This document shows positions 16,631 through 25,341 of a DNA stretch of 64,000 bases, piece after piece. The stretch is from Rosenbergiella collisarenosi (GTDB lineage: Bacteria; Pseudomonadota; Gammaproteobacteria; Enterobacterales; Enterobacteriaceae), in the NCBI RefSeq assembly GCF_018494085.1, contig NZ_JABBFP010000003.1, positions 248,001 to 312,000 on the forward strand, in the 5' to 3' direction. The position numbers and the translations under genes are program-made. The notes under the pieces were generated by a model. That model searched no databases and was not told where the DNA came from. It saw nothing but the letters and a program-made list of their open reading frames with translations. Each line of letters starts with the position of its first letter. Within the stretch, counting starts at the first letter, position 1.

Positions 16631-17464
16631 CTAGTCGAGAGGGATCACCTCTACGCCGCTGAACAATGCGCGACATAAGATACGGTAACTATCGCCATCG
16701 AAACTATTCTCGTGCTTCTCTTGAGGGAGTTTACCCAGTTGATTAACGGTATTGATATATCGCCAGTGATCAATGATGTGGTAGTCGTTAAATCCTTCAC
16801 GCTGCTCATGGAGCGCCACCCTTCCCTCATAAGGCCACATCTTAATCTGCCACGACGATAACGCCTCTAGCGCTCGGCGATTATGCTCTTCTATACTCTC
16901 CTTACCCTGGCAGACGCCGCGACACTTCCCGAGCATGGAGCGAAAACAACCGCGTCCACGTTGCTGAGTTTCAATACCTAGTGTCGCCAAGCAGAGCTGC
17001 TGGGCATCGGCGAGATTACGAATAAACTCCATGGCTGCACGTTTATTACGAAACAATCCGTAGAGGTTTGGCGTTCGTGCAAAGTTATGTTCAGTGGAAC
17101 TCACAAAGGCGATACCCGTCTCTTTCCACTGAAGAGAAAAAAGTGCTCGCTGTTTACGTAACTGTTTATTGTGCAAAGGGATAAGCTGTTTAATTAAGGT
17201 TGCTTCAAGTAGTTGCGCGCCAATATCGCCGGCGGTTTCTGTGAAGGTTATTCTATCCGTTTGTCGTAACAGCTTCGCTTCACGTACCGTACGTAAATGC
17301 GAGAGAACGCGAGATCGAATATTGACGCTCTTACCAATATAGAGGGGAATATGACTATTCGCCGCCCAAAAGAAATAGACACCAGGCGTACGCGGTAGGT
17401 GTTCAAGCGTATCTCTTAGCTGCTGCGGGTAGCGATAAAGCTCACTCTCATGTTCACGGGCCAT
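16631..17464 (-). CDS. cho: Excinuclease Cho (UvrC homologue)
   Basis: Second nucleotide-excision-repair endonuclease, 277 residues, making the 3' incision at lesions poorly handled by UvrC. GIY-YIG nuclease domain: GVY at 28-30, LYIGKSVNIRSRVLSHLRT at 41-59 with the catalytic Arg. C-terminal part includes APNLYGLF-type motif RTPNLYGLFRNKRAAME and the Cys-rich RGRGCFRSMLGKCRGVCQGKES, which in Cho/UvrC-related proteins can bind an Fe-S cluster. Start 17464 aligns with E. coli Cho. In E. coli it is SOS-induced; a degenerate LexA box lies 46 bp upstream. Confidence 0.9.
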   Translation of the reverse strand: MAREHESELYRYPQQLRDTLEHLPRTPGVYFFWAANSHIPLYIGKSVNIRSRVLSHLRTVREAKLLRQTDRITFTETAGDIGAQLLEATLIKQLIPLHNKQLRKQRALFSLQWKETGIAFVSSTEHNFARTPNLYGLFRNKRAAMEFIRNLADAQQLCLATLGIETQQRGRGCFRSMLGKCRGVCQGKESIEEHNRRALEALSSWQIKMWPYEGRVALHEQREGFNDYHIIDHWRYINTVNQLGKLPQEKHENSFDGDSYRILCRALFSGVEVIPLD

Positions 17465-17509
17465 AATGGTTCTCTTTATTGATAGTCCTCTTAAGTGTAG
17501 CAAAGGCAT

Positions 17510-17529
17510 GGCGCTTGATAGATACAGTA
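17510..17529 (-). promoter_or_regulatory. Degenerate LexA box upstream of cho
   Basis: GGCGCTTGATAGATACAGTA keeps one perfect half (ATACAGTA) and a poor other half, 13 of 20 positions matching the consensus. Position upstream of an SOS-regulated gene supports it; sequence alone would not. Confidence 0.4.
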
Positions 17530-17659
17530 TGTTCCGTAGTCATACTCCTCATCTCACTGATATGGCGAGCTTTTACAAACCCGGCCCAGCAAAAGCTCGT
17601 AAGTTACGGTATACTACCGGGTATAGTGTTGAAATTTATTTAGATGATCAGGGTTTATT

Positions 17660-18580
17660 ATGACCATTTTACCTAAGTTTAGTCGTCAATTATTGCATCC
17701 ACGTTATTTTCTGCTGTGGTGTGGGATTGCTACACTCTATTTGGTGGTGCAACTTCCTTATCGCTGCCTAAATACCTTGGGACCCTTTGTCGGCCGTTTG
17801 GCGATGAAAGTGATGACCGAGCGCGTTTATGTTGCCGCACGCAATCTACAACTCTGCTTTCCTGAAAAATCGGAGAGCGAACGCGCGCAGCTACTAAAAA
17901 AGAATTTTGAGTCTGTCGGGATGGCGTTATTTGAAACCGGAATGGCATGGTTTTGGTCCGATCAGCGCGTAAAAAAACATTTTAAAGTGACCGGACTTGA
18001 GCATATCTCTAAAGCTCAGCAGGAAGGTAAAGGTATCCTGCTACTCGGCGTGCACTTTCTGACCCTCGAATTGGGCGCACGAATTTTCGGTATCTATAAT
18101 CCGGGGGTTGGCGTCTACCGTCCCAATAACAACCCGCTACTCGATTGGTTACAAACTTATGGTCGTATGCGGTCGAATAAAGCAATGCTGAATCGCCGCG
18201 ATGTGAAGGGGATGCTACGCGCGTTGAAACAAGGCGATATTCTGTGGTACGCACCCGATCACGATTATGGCCCTAAAAGCAGCGTGTTTGCGCCGTTTTT
18301 TGCCATGGAGCAGGCGGCTTCTACCAAAGGCAGTTATGCGTTGATTCGCATGGGACAACCGGCGATTATTCCTTTTCTGGCGCGACGCCTAGCTAACAAT
18401 CAAGGCTACGAGATGGTTATCCTACCCGAGGCTGACGATATACCCCTTGATTCAGATGTCGGTACGGCAACCGCCCTCAATCGCTTGGTCGAGCGTTGTG
18501 TCATGATGGCACCCGAGCAATATATGTGGCTGCATCGTCGATTCAAGACCCGCCCTACAGGCGAAAACTCTGTCTATTAA
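17660..18580 (+). CDS. lpxL: Lipid A lauroyl acyltransferase LpxL
   Basis: Late acyltransferase of lipid A synthesis (LpxL/LpxM/LpxP family), 306 residues, an inner-membrane enzyme transferring laurate from acyl-ACP to Kdo2-lipid IVA. Family catalytic motif HFLTLE (H132-X4-E137), then GVYRPNNNPLLDWLQ, DILWYAPDHDYGPKSSVF and APEQYMWLHRRFKTRP, all matching LpxL. One N-terminal membrane segment (about residues 15-33). It may be LpxP instead, since the paralogues are close; the N-terminus favours LpxL. Confidence 0.88.
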   Translation: MTILPKFSRQLLHPRYFLLWCGIATLYLVVQLPYRCLNTLGPFVGRLAMKVMTERVYVAARNLQLCFPEKSESERAQLLKKNFESVGMALFETGMAWFWSDQRVKKHFKVTGLEHISKAQQEGKGILLLGVHFLTLELGARIFGIYNPGVGVYRPNNNPLLDWLQTYGRMRSNKAMLNRRDVKGMLRALKQGDILWYAPDHDYGPKSSVFAPFFAMEQAASTKGSYALIRMGQPAIIPFLARRLANNQGYEMVILPEADDIPLDSDVGTATALNRLVERCVMMAPEQYMWLHRRFKTRPTGENSVY

Positions 18581-18586
18581 GCGAAT

Positions 18587-18603
18587 GCCCGCGCAGTGCG
18601 GGC
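18587..18603. terminator. Shared terminator, lpxL / ABC permease
   Basis: GCCCGC-GCAGT-GCGGGC between converging genes; the last base is the final base of the permease stop codon. There is no clear T run, so strength is uncertain. Confidence 0.6.
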
Positions 18604-19349
18604 TAGCATCGGATCTTCTGTGCGCGATAAAAACACCACAACGGAAAAGGCAAACTCGTTAATAGCAAAATCCATAGCAGCGCGTACACCGCCTCAACAC
18701 CGCTATTTTGTAGGTCAACATAGAGTTTTACCGGGATCCCTTGCGGAAAATAGCAAAAAATCATTACTATTCCGAATTCGCCAAGCGCCCTCGCCCAAGC
18801 GAGAGAAAGACTATTGAGGAGCCCCGCTCTGGCCAAAGGCAGTGTAACCCGCCAGAAAAGTTGTCCGCGACTTGCCCCCAATGTTTGAGCGACCTCATCG
18901 ACCTCCCTTGGCACCGTTGCAAAAGTGGTACGCGCCATCAGGATATAAAAAGGCAACGCGGCATACAGCTGCGCTATGACAAATGCCGCAGGCGTATTCG
19001 TGAGGTTGATACCAAGTCGGGTAATCGCCTCCCCCAATGTTCCGTAAGGCCCGTAAGCGGTCACCAATAGGATCCCCATCGCCAGCGGGGGGGTGAGTAG
19101 CGGGATCAATATCCCGATTTCAACCGCCACACGCCACGATGAGGCCGTTCTCGCCAACCACAATGCTACAGGCGTACCCAGTAGCACGACGAGAGGAAGA
19201 CTGATAGCGCTAAGCGTTAGCGAGGTCCAGACAGCTCGGCCATCGCCATACGCTAAATGAAAATCGTGCCATGGGGTGACGATTAATAACGCAATAAACG
19301 GCACGGCTAAGAGGCCTAATGCTGGAAACATCAGGCTACGCGCTAACAT
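18603..19349 (-). CDS. ABC transporter permease, ModB/CysT-like
   Basis: Integral membrane subunit of 248 residues with six helices and the permease EAA loop (EVDEVAQTLGASRGQLFWRVTLPLARAGL) that contacts the ATPase. It resembles permeases of molybdate, tungstate and sulfate importers. It lies 27 bp after the binding-protein gene, so both are probably co-transcribed. No ATPase gene follows: the next gene is lpxL on the other strand. The system must borrow an ATPase encoded elsewhere or be incomplete. Confidence 0.85.
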   Translation of the reverse strand: MLARSLMFPALGLLAVPFIALLIVTPWHDFHLAYGDGRAVWTSLTLSAISLPLVVLLGTPVALWLARTASSWRVAVEIGILIPLLTPPLAMGILLVTAYGPYGTLGEAITRLGINLTNTPAAFVIAQLYAALPFYILMARTTFATVPREVDEVAQTLGASRGQLFWRVTLPLARAGLLNSLSLAWARALGEFGIVMIFCYFPQGIPVKLYVDLQNSGVEAVYALLWILLLTSLPFPLWCFYRAQKIRC

Positions 19350-19376
19350 TGCGACGCTGCGACTCTCTGCGCAGGG

Positions 19377-20312
19377 TTAAAATGACTTACCCTTAGGTTG
19401 ATCATAGCCGTTTTCCTTAAAGATTTTTTGCGCCTGTGCGCTCGTTAAATAATCAACGAATTGCTGTGCAAGTTGGGGATGAGGAGAATTTTTGAGGACT
19501 ACCGCGTAAAACACTAACGGTTGAGGCCGATAAGTCTTCGCTTTGCCCTGCTTATCCGCTACCTCAAAGCTAACAGTATCATACCAGCGCTGGCTATAAT
19601 CGGGATTACTGAGGTTAATCTCGTCCGGTAGTACGATATAAGGTAATTTCGCTGAACGCGTGGCACTCTCATAACCCGATGCGGCGTCCACCTGCCCCGC
19701 TTGTAAGCGAGCGAGCAGACCACCTTCCGCCGCGATCTGTTGCGGGTTAATGACTTCCCCCATAATTTTCTGCGCTAGGCCTGGTTGGTGGTAATACTTC
19801 TCGGCAAGCTTCAGGGTAAAAATAATGTTTTGTCCCTGTGGATCGCTGGTAGGATCTGTCCGCCCAAAGCGCAGCCCCGGTTCGGACAAGGTTTTCCACC
19901 AGGGTTGCGCCGTTGTGGACTGCGCCAGTTGTTGTGCGAAGCGACTATGCGGATTATAGGCGATGACCATTCGTGTACTCGCCACTGGCTGGGCTTGACC
20001 GACGAGACCGGCTTGTTTAAGCACATCAATCGGGCCAGGGGTAATTGAGACAAATACATCCGCCACCACCTTCTTCGCAGCCAGCAGACGTGCCATTGCG
20101 TATGCCCCTTGCCCCTGACCTTGATAGTCAACATGGTGAGTTTTCGCGAAATCCGGACCGAGACCATTATCCATCACCACGCCCATCGAGCCCGCATAAG
20201 TCACGGTCAGCGCTTCAGCTGTCGCAAAGGGGCTGATACAACTGAACGCTAGCGCTAGAAGTAACCCAGATTTTTTTAACACTTTGGGGCGACAACTGAG
20301 GGATGTCTGCAT
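19377..20312 (-). CDS. Periplasmic substrate-binding protein, oxyanion (molybdate/tungstate)-like
   Basis: A 311-residue extracytoplasmic binding protein with a signal peptide (about residues 1-32, ending FATA-EA). The mature start LTVTYAGSMGVVMDNGLGPDF and the motif FGRTDPTSDPQGQNIIFTLKLAEKYY are characteristic of the ModA/WtpA-like group that binds tetrahedral oxyanions or related ligands; the ligand is not certain. Together with the permease downstream it forms two thirds of an ABC importer. Confidence 0.82.
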   Translation of the reverse strand: MQTSLSCRPKVLKKSGLLLALAFSCISPFATAEALTVTYAGSMGVVMDNGLGPDFAKTHHVDYQGQGQGAYAMARLLAAKKVVADVFVSITPGPIDVLKQAGLVGQAQPVASTRMVIAYNPHSRFAQQLAQSTTAQPWWKTLSEPGLRFGRTDPTSDPQGQNIIFTLKLAEKYYHQPGLAQKIMGEVINPQQIAAEGGLLARLQAGQVDAASGYESATRSAKLPYIVLPDEINLSNPDYSQRWYDTVSFEVADKQGKAKTYRPQPLVFYAVVLKNSPHPQLAQQFVDYLTSAQAQKIFKENGYDQPKGKSF

Positions 20313-20463
20313 AGTGCTATACTCATTAAGTGAAGGTTATTAACACCTTAGACAGGTGAGGTAATGAAAGCAAGAGTGTTGTTAGGGTTCACGTTCCAAC
20401 GCTAACCTGCTAGGGTTACAGAATTAACAAATCGGCTACATCCCTCTACTTAAAGGAAGCACT

Positions 20464-21543
20464 ATGAGTCAGGTACCATTACCAAAAGTGTCACCGCTCA
20501 AGGTCGCCTTGATCGGCTATGGCTTTGTAGGCAAAACCTTTCATGCGCCATTGATTGCGGCGACTCAAGGACTGGAATTAACCGTTATTGCTTCCAGCGA
20601 CAGCCAGAAAGTACACCACGATTACCCAGATGTCGAAGTTATAGCTAGCCCAGAACAGGCGGTGACTCACCCTGATATCGATATCGTCGTCATCGCCAGC
20701 CCCAACTCAACCCATGCCCCATTGGCAAAAAGGGCGCTGCTCGCTAACAAACATGTCATCGTGGATAAGCCTTTTACCCTGGATCTAGCTGAAGCTCGCG
20801 AACTGATACAGGTGGCCGATCACCAACAGCGCCTCCTTTCCGTATTCCATAATCGTCGTTGGGACAGTGACTATCTCGTCATTAAGCACGCCATCGAAGC
20901 GGGTAAAATTGGTGAAGTGGCTCAGTTCGAATCGCATATCGATCGTTTTCGCCCAGAGGTTCGTGACCGTTGGCGCGAACATGCCCAACCCGGTAGTGGC
21001 TTATGGTTTGATATTGGCCCACATCTGGTTGATCAGGCCTTACAACTTTTCGGGCTACCAGACACCGTCGACGGTAACATCAGCCTATTGAGACAAGGCG
21101 CGAAAATTGATGATTGGGCTCACGTTGTCCTTAACTATCCCAAACACCGCGTAATCCTCCACTGCTCGATGCTTGCGGCAGGTGGTAGCTTACGCTTTGT
21201 GGTACATGGCCATGCAGGGAGTTTAGTTAAACGTGAGGCCGATCAGCAAGAGGCTCAGCTGGTCTCTGGATTACGCCCTGGATCTAGCGAATGGGGCAAA
21301 GATGGTGATGAGCTTATCCATTACTCAGCACAAGGGGAAGCCACCTATCTGCCCACACCCGCTGGAGATCAGAGTCGTTACTACCAAGGTATCGTCGATG
21401 CACTGAGCCCAGGCGGTAAGAACCCGGTCACCCCTGTTGAGGCATTAGCCGTTATGGCGGTTATCGAAGCGGCAGTGAAAGCGTCACAGAGCGGTGCCCG
21501 TCAATCGCTGGCACTGACTGCAGAGGAAGTGGCGCAGTTCTAG
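20464..21543 (+). CDS. Gfo/Idh/MocA-family oxidoreductase, YdgJ-like
   Basis: NAD(P)-dependent dehydrogenase of 359 residues. Rossmann motif VALIGYGFVGKTFHAPLI at about 15-32, the family EKP-like motif VIVDKPFTLDLAEAREL (Lys of DKP), and the strongly conserved FHNRRWDSDY, HIDRFRPEVRDRWREH and WFDIGPHLVDQAL, as in E. coli YdgJ. The substrate is probably a sugar or inositol derivative; it is unknown for YdgJ. An AAGGAAG site precedes the ATG. The 150 bp upstream hold no other gene. Confidence 0.85.
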   Translation: MSQVPLPKVSPLKVALIGYGFVGKTFHAPLIAATQGLELTVIASSDSQKVHHDYPDVEVIASPEQAVTHPDIDIVVIASPNSTHAPLAKRALLANKHVIVDKPFTLDLAEARELIQVADHQQRLLSVFHNRRWDSDYLVIKHAIEAGKIGEVAQFESHIDRFRPEVRDRWREHAQPGSGLWFDIGPHLVDQALQLFGLPDTVDGNISLLRQGAKIDDWAHVVLNYPKHRVILHCSMLAAGGSLRFVVHGHAGSLVKREADQQEAQLVSGLRPGSSEWGKDGDELIHYSAQGEATYLPTPAGDQSRYYQGIVDALSPGGKNPVTPVEALAVMAVIEAAVKASQSGARQSLALTAEEVAQF

Positions 21544-21558
21544 TAAAAAACGATGATA

Positions 21559-21579
21559 GAGGGGGTTAAAGCCCCCCTC
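21559..21579. terminator. Bidirectional hairpin between converging genes
   Basis: GAGGGGG-TTAAAG-CCCCCCTC, very G+C-rich, between the YdgJ-like and quinone-oxidoreductase-like genes. There is no long T run on either side. Confidence 0.6.
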
Positions 21580-21590
21580 GACCACAGGTC

Positions 21591-22592
21591 TTAAAAGCCC
21601 TCTAAGACAATCTTACCTTTCGCCTTATTGCTCTCAATCATGGCATGCGCCTTGCGCAGATTAGCAGCATTGATGGTCCCATACTGCTCGGCGAGCGTCG
21701 TCGTGAGTACGCCTTCATCAATTAGCGTCGCCACTTGGCTTAAGATTTCATGCTGGCGGATCATATCCGGCGTCTCGAATAGCGAGCGCGTAAACATCAG
21801 CTCCCAATGCAGAGAAATCGCTTTACGCTTCAGCGGTAACGCATCGAGAGATTTTGGATCATCGATCAAGCCTAACTTGCCTTGTGGGGCGAGTATTTTG
21901 ACGATCTCATCGTAGTGACTATCGGTGTGAGTCAGGCTCGCGACATAATCGACCTGCTGAATATCAATCTTCGCGAGTTCTTCACTGAGTGGGTGGGTAT
22001 GATCGATGACGTGATCTGCGCCAAAGGTACGCACCCAGTCTGCCGTCTCCGGCCGAGATGCAGTGCCAATCACCCGCAACTTCGTCAATTTACTGGCCAG
22101 TTGCGTCAGTATTGAACCCACGCCCCCGGCGGCACCGATAATCAGTAGCGTTTTCTCCTGTTGCGTGTCTACATCGAGCCTATCAAACAACAGCTCCCAC
22201 GCGGTTAACGCGGTCAGCGGTAATGCCGCCGCTTCAGCATCGCTGCATTTCACCGGTTTTTTGGCGACGATGCGCTCATCGACCAAGTGATATTCTGCGT
22301 TGGTCCCCGGGCGTATTAATGAACCCGCGTAGTACACCTTGTCTCCCGGTGAGAATAAGCTCACCTTATCGCCGACGGCGACTACCTCACCCACTGCATC
22401 CCATCCCAATATACGCGGTTCATCGGTCTGTGCCGTACGGCGAATTTTAGTATCGATAGGGTTTACTGAAAGGGCCGCGATTTTCACCAGCAGATCGCGC
22501 TCGCCCGGCGTCGGGGTCGGCGTATCAATTTCATACAGGGCTTGGGGATCAGTAATCGGTAATTGAGGATCACGATAGACTATCGCTTTCAT
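21591..22592 (-). CDS. Zinc-independent alcohol dehydrogenase / quinone oxidoreductase family (MDR)
   Basis: Medium-chain dehydrogenase/reductase of 333 residues. N-terminal GroES-like domain (LLVKIAALSVNPIDTKIRR) and nucleotide-binding motif LLIIGAAGGVGSILTQLAS at about residues 148-166, favouring NADPH. The zinc ligands of classical alcohol dehydrogenases are absent, as in QOR/ZADH1-type enzymes. Start 22592 has GGAG upstream. It probably reduces quinones or alpha,beta-unsaturated carbonyls; substrate unknown. Confidence 0.83.
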   Translation of the reverse strand: MKAIVYRDPQLPITDPQALYEIDTPTPTPGERDLLVKIAALSVNPIDTKIRRTAQTDEPRILGWDAVGEVVAVGDKVSLFSPGDKVYYAGSLIRPGTNAEYHLVDERIVAKKPVKCSDAEAAALPLTALTAWELLFDRLDVDTQQEKTLLIIGAAGGVGSILTQLASKLTKLRVIGTASRPETADWVRTFGADHVIDHTHPLSEELAKIDIQQVDYVASLTHTDSHYDEIVKILAPQGKLGLIDDPKSLDALPLKRKAISLHWELMFTRSLFETPDMIRQHEILSQVATLIDEGVLTTTLAEQYGTINAANLRKAHAMIESNKAKGKIVLEGF

Positions 22593-22709
22593 AGAGGCTC
22601 CAGGGTTATCTGAGAGAGAAAATTTCACTATTCCCTAGCATAGAGGATTAATCCTTACTCCACCTTATGCTAAGCCGAAAATTATGTCTAAAACCCACAA
22701 AATGCCTAC

Positions 22710-22757
22710 TTGACAAGCACTTATCCGCGAGGCAATATACTGGTTATCTATACAGTT
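22710..22757 (+). promoter_or_regulatory. dinI promoter with LexA box
   Basis: TTGACA (22710-22715), 17-bp spacer, CAATAT (22733-22738), then a LexA box with core CTG-N10-CAG (TACTGGTTATCTATACAGTT, 22738-22757) covering the start point. A LexA dimer here would block initiation, so SOS induction of dinI is expected. Confidence 0.88.
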
Positions 22758-22769
22758 ATTGGGTGAGCT

Positions 22770-23009
22770 ATGTACGTAGAATTAGTGTATGACAAAAGAA
22801 ATGTTGCTGGACTCGATAACGCTGCGGACATCATTCTGCAAGAGTTAACCCAGCGCGTAAGACGCCTCTTTCCCGACGCAGAGGTCAGAGTAAAACCAAT
22901 GCAAGCTAATGCCTTAAACAGCGATGCAAGCAAAAGTGATCGCGAAAAGCTTAATCGTATGTTGGAAGAGATGTTTGAAGAGGCGGATATGTGGCTCGTC
23001 GCAGAATAA
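22770..23009 (+). CDS. dinI: DNA damage-inducible protein DinI
   Basis: DinI family, 79 residues. It modulates RecA filaments and so tunes LexA cleavage. Typical sequence: MYVELVYDKRNV at the start, the helix LQELTQRVRRLFPDAEVRVKP, and the acidic C-terminal helix EKLNRMLEEMFEEADMWL that contacts RecA. A canonical LexA box lies directly upstream. It faces galP across a hairpin terminator. Confidence 0.93.
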   Translation: MYVELVYDKRNVAGLDNAADIILQELTQRVRRLFPDAEVRVKPMQANALNSDASKSDREKLNRMLEEMFEEADMWLVAE

Positions 23010-23017
23010 TGTAATTG

Positions 23018-23045
23018 AATGAGAGTGATTCTACTCACTCTCATT
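23018..23045. terminator. Bidirectional hairpin between dinI and galP
   Basis: Perfect 10-bp stem AATGAGAGTG/CACTCTCATT, 8-nt loop, between converging genes. Confidence 0.65.
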
Positions 23046-23051
23046 CGTCAA

Positions 23052-24440
23052 CTACTTACCGATATGGCGCAATGCTTTGCCTTGCATTAAGTTACGTTCG
23101 ATATGTTCAAGCGAGACATTCTTGGTCTCCGGTACTAACCACACCGTAATGACAATAAACAATACGTTTAATGCACCGTACAGCCAAAACGTATTCGCGT
23201 TACCAAAACTGTCGAGTAACGTCAGGAAAGTGGCGCCCACGATCATATTTGCTACCCAGTTAGTGGTCGTCGAAAGCGTGATGCCAAAGTCCCGTCCTTT
23301 CAGCGGCTGTACTTCTGAACAGAGTAGCCATATTACCGGACCTGCTGCCATCGCAAATCCGACGATAAACAGTAATAACATGATGATTGAGGCATACTGC
23401 ACCGCTAACGAGTGGATCCCCATGTGAATAAAGAGTCCTAAGGCTCCCATCCCAACGGCCATCACTAAGAAGCTCGTAAACAGCATGGGTTTTCTTCCCC
23501 ACCGGTCTACCAATCCTACCGCGATGAGTGTTGCGAGCATATTGGTGATGCCGACGATCACCGTCCCCCACATCTGCTGGGAAGTACTCGCAAATCCCGC
23601 AATCGCAAAAATTTTCGGCGCGTAGTACATGACGACGTTCATACCAGTAAACTGTTGCATCACTTGCAGCAACACCCCCAGACCGACCGAGCGGCGAAAA
23701 TTAGTATTGGATCGAAACAATGCCCAACCACTCTGCTTAACCTGTAAACTTTCACGAATTTCGTTCAATTCTTGCTGCGCCTGGCTATCGCTACTACGTA
23801 GACGCTCCAGTACCTTCTGCGCATCATGATAGCGACCGGTCGCCGCTAACCAGCGGGGGCTGTTAGGCAAGAAGAGTACTCCGATAAACAGTACCAGAGC
23901 GGGTAGCGCGATAACGCCTAACATGAGTCGCCAGTTGCCGCTATAACTTAACGCCGCATCTGATAAGAAGGCGACGACGATGCCTGTAGTTAACATCATC
24001 TGATACATGGAGATCATCGAGCCGCGATAACGTTCTGGCGCAATCTCGGCAATATACAGTGGTGCGGTATACGAGGCGAACCCGACGGCTAGACCGAGCA
24101 ATACTCGCGCACATACTAAGCTTGTGACATCGGGTGAGAAGGCCGACCATAGAGAACCGATAACGAACAGCACCGCCCCTGTAAGGATGCTTTTTTTACG
24201 GCCTAGACGATAAGACATCCAGCCGGCGGTGAGAGCGCCAATCGCTGCCCCAAACATCATCGCACTTACGACCCACTCTTGCTGATGGTTAGAAATGGAG
24301 AGATCGTGAGCCAGAAAAGGGAGCGCGCCAGCAATCACCCCAATATCTAGGCCAAAGAGTAACCCCGAGAGGGCGGCGATCCCGCCAACAAACCAAGTGA
24401 AGTACTTTGCTTTACGCTGCCGAATCGACTGTTCGTTCAT
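23052..24440 (-). CDS. galP: Galactose/H+ symporter GalP
   Basis: MFS sugar:proton symporter, 462 residues, twelve helices. It matches E. coli GalP throughout, including [62 protein letters not shown] and the C-terminal [22 protein letters not shown]. It imports galactose and glucose. It is a paralogue of the AraE-like gene at the left edge. Monocistronic; the 120 bp upstream are A+T-rich without an assigned operator. Confidence 0.92.
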   Translation of the reverse strand: MNEQSIRQRKAKYFTWFVGGIAALSGLLFGLDIGVIAGALPFLAHDLSISNHQQEWVVSAMMFGAAIGALTAGWMSYRLGRKKSILTGAVLFVIGSLWSAFSPDVTSLVCARVLLGLAVGFASYTAPLYIAEIAPERYRGSMISMYQMMLTTGIVVAFLSDAALSYSGNWRLMLGVIALPALVLFIGVLFLPNSPRWLAATGRYHDAQKVLERLRSSDSQAQQELNEIRESLQVKQSGWALFRSNTNFRRSVGLGVLLQVMQQFTGMNVVMYYAPKIFAIAGFASTSQQMWGTVIVGITNMLATLIAVGLVDRWGRKPMLFTSFLVMAVGMGALGLFIHMGIHSLAVQYASIIMLLLFIVGFAMAAGPVIWLLCSEVQPLKGRDFGITLSTTTNWVANMIVGATFLTLLDSFGNANTFWLYGALNVLFIVITVWLVPETKNVSLEHIERNLMQGKALRHIGK

Positions 24441-24559
24441 ATGAGCATCCCAATAAACACTATTTATGTAAATATATAGTAATGTTATGTAATGTTCTTT
24501 GCAGCGTTACCGGTCACAATTGTTATATAAATGTTTCATTGCCGAGAAGGAATAAAGTT

Positions 24560-24742
24560 ATGCGCATTCACGTATTAGGGATAGTCTTAGTCGCCAGCAT
24601 CCTAAGCGGCTGTCAGGCAAAACAGGCTACCATGCAGCGTTCCACTGCGGCCTGCATTAGTTACCAGCGTATGATGATAGCGCCCCTCCCTCCTTATCAA
24701 CACGAGCAGCTACGCCACGCCTGCGAGCAATCGTTACGCTAA
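24560..24742 (+). CDS. Small lipoprotein (60 residues)
   Basis: Begins MRIHVLGIVLVASILSGC: a signal peptide with lipobox LSGC and Cys18, leaving a mature peptide of 43 residues with two further Cys (about residues 31 and 54). AAGGA lies 8 bp upstream. It overlaps the end of the Lrp-type gene by 4 bp, tail to tail. The family is not recognised. Confidence 0.65.
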   Translation: MRIHVLGIVLVASILSGCQAKQATMQRSTAACISYQRMMIAPLPPYQHEQLRHACEQSLR

Positions 24743-25200
24743 ACGGGTCGAGTGGGCAGTTGGCTCACCTGCTTGAGCTTTTTTAACACCACAAACGATT
24801 TCACATGGCTTATTACCTCGCTGGCTAGCAGTTTATGCGAGATGAAATCGGCGAGCTGCTCGAGATTACTGGCCACGATTTTCAGCAGATAATCGGCCTC
24901 CCCACTCACCATATGTACTTCTTGAATAGCGGCTTGTGCCTCGATGATCTGTTGAAAACTCGCCATCGAATACGGGTCGTGAGCGCGTAGGTTGATATGT
25001 ACATAAGCAAGCACTTGCAGGCCAATGGCATGACCATTCACCCGCGCCGAATAACCCATAATGATCCCAGACTCTTCTAAGGCAGTACGCCGACGTGAAC
25101 ACTGCGAGGCAGATAGCCCGACTTTCTCACCAATCTCTTGATTCGTCAGCCGACCATCGAGCTGTAGCGCTGAAATAATCTTCCAATCAAAATTATCCAT
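24739..25200 (-). CDS. Lrp/AsnC-family transcriptional regulator
   Basis: A 153-residue feast/famine regulator. N-terminal winged helix (ISALQLDGRLTNQEIGEKVGLSASQCSRRRTALEESGII) and C-terminal RAM ligand-binding domain (VLAYVHINLRAHD, EVHMVSGEADYLLKIVASNLEQLADFI). It is divergent from the ipdC-like decarboxylase with about 140 bp between, so it is the obvious candidate to control it, probably sensing an amino acid or its keto acid. Confidence 0.88.
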   Translation of the reverse strand: MDNFDWKIISALQLDGRLTNQEIGEKVGLSASQCSRRRTALEESGIIMGYSARVNGHAIGLQVLAYVHINLRAHDPYSMASFQQIIEAQAAIQEVHMVSGEADYLLKIVASNLEQLADFISHKLLASEVISHVKSFVVLKKLKQVSQLPTRPV

Positions 25201-25341
25201 ATCTCTCCTGCATTATTCATGCATATAACGGCCACTATCCTCTAAACATGCACCCTTCGTGCGCTGAATTCCGGCTAGACTGATTAAAATTTCTAATTTA
25301 ATGCACTAATCATTCTTCACTGTAACGAGGGAGTGTCATCG

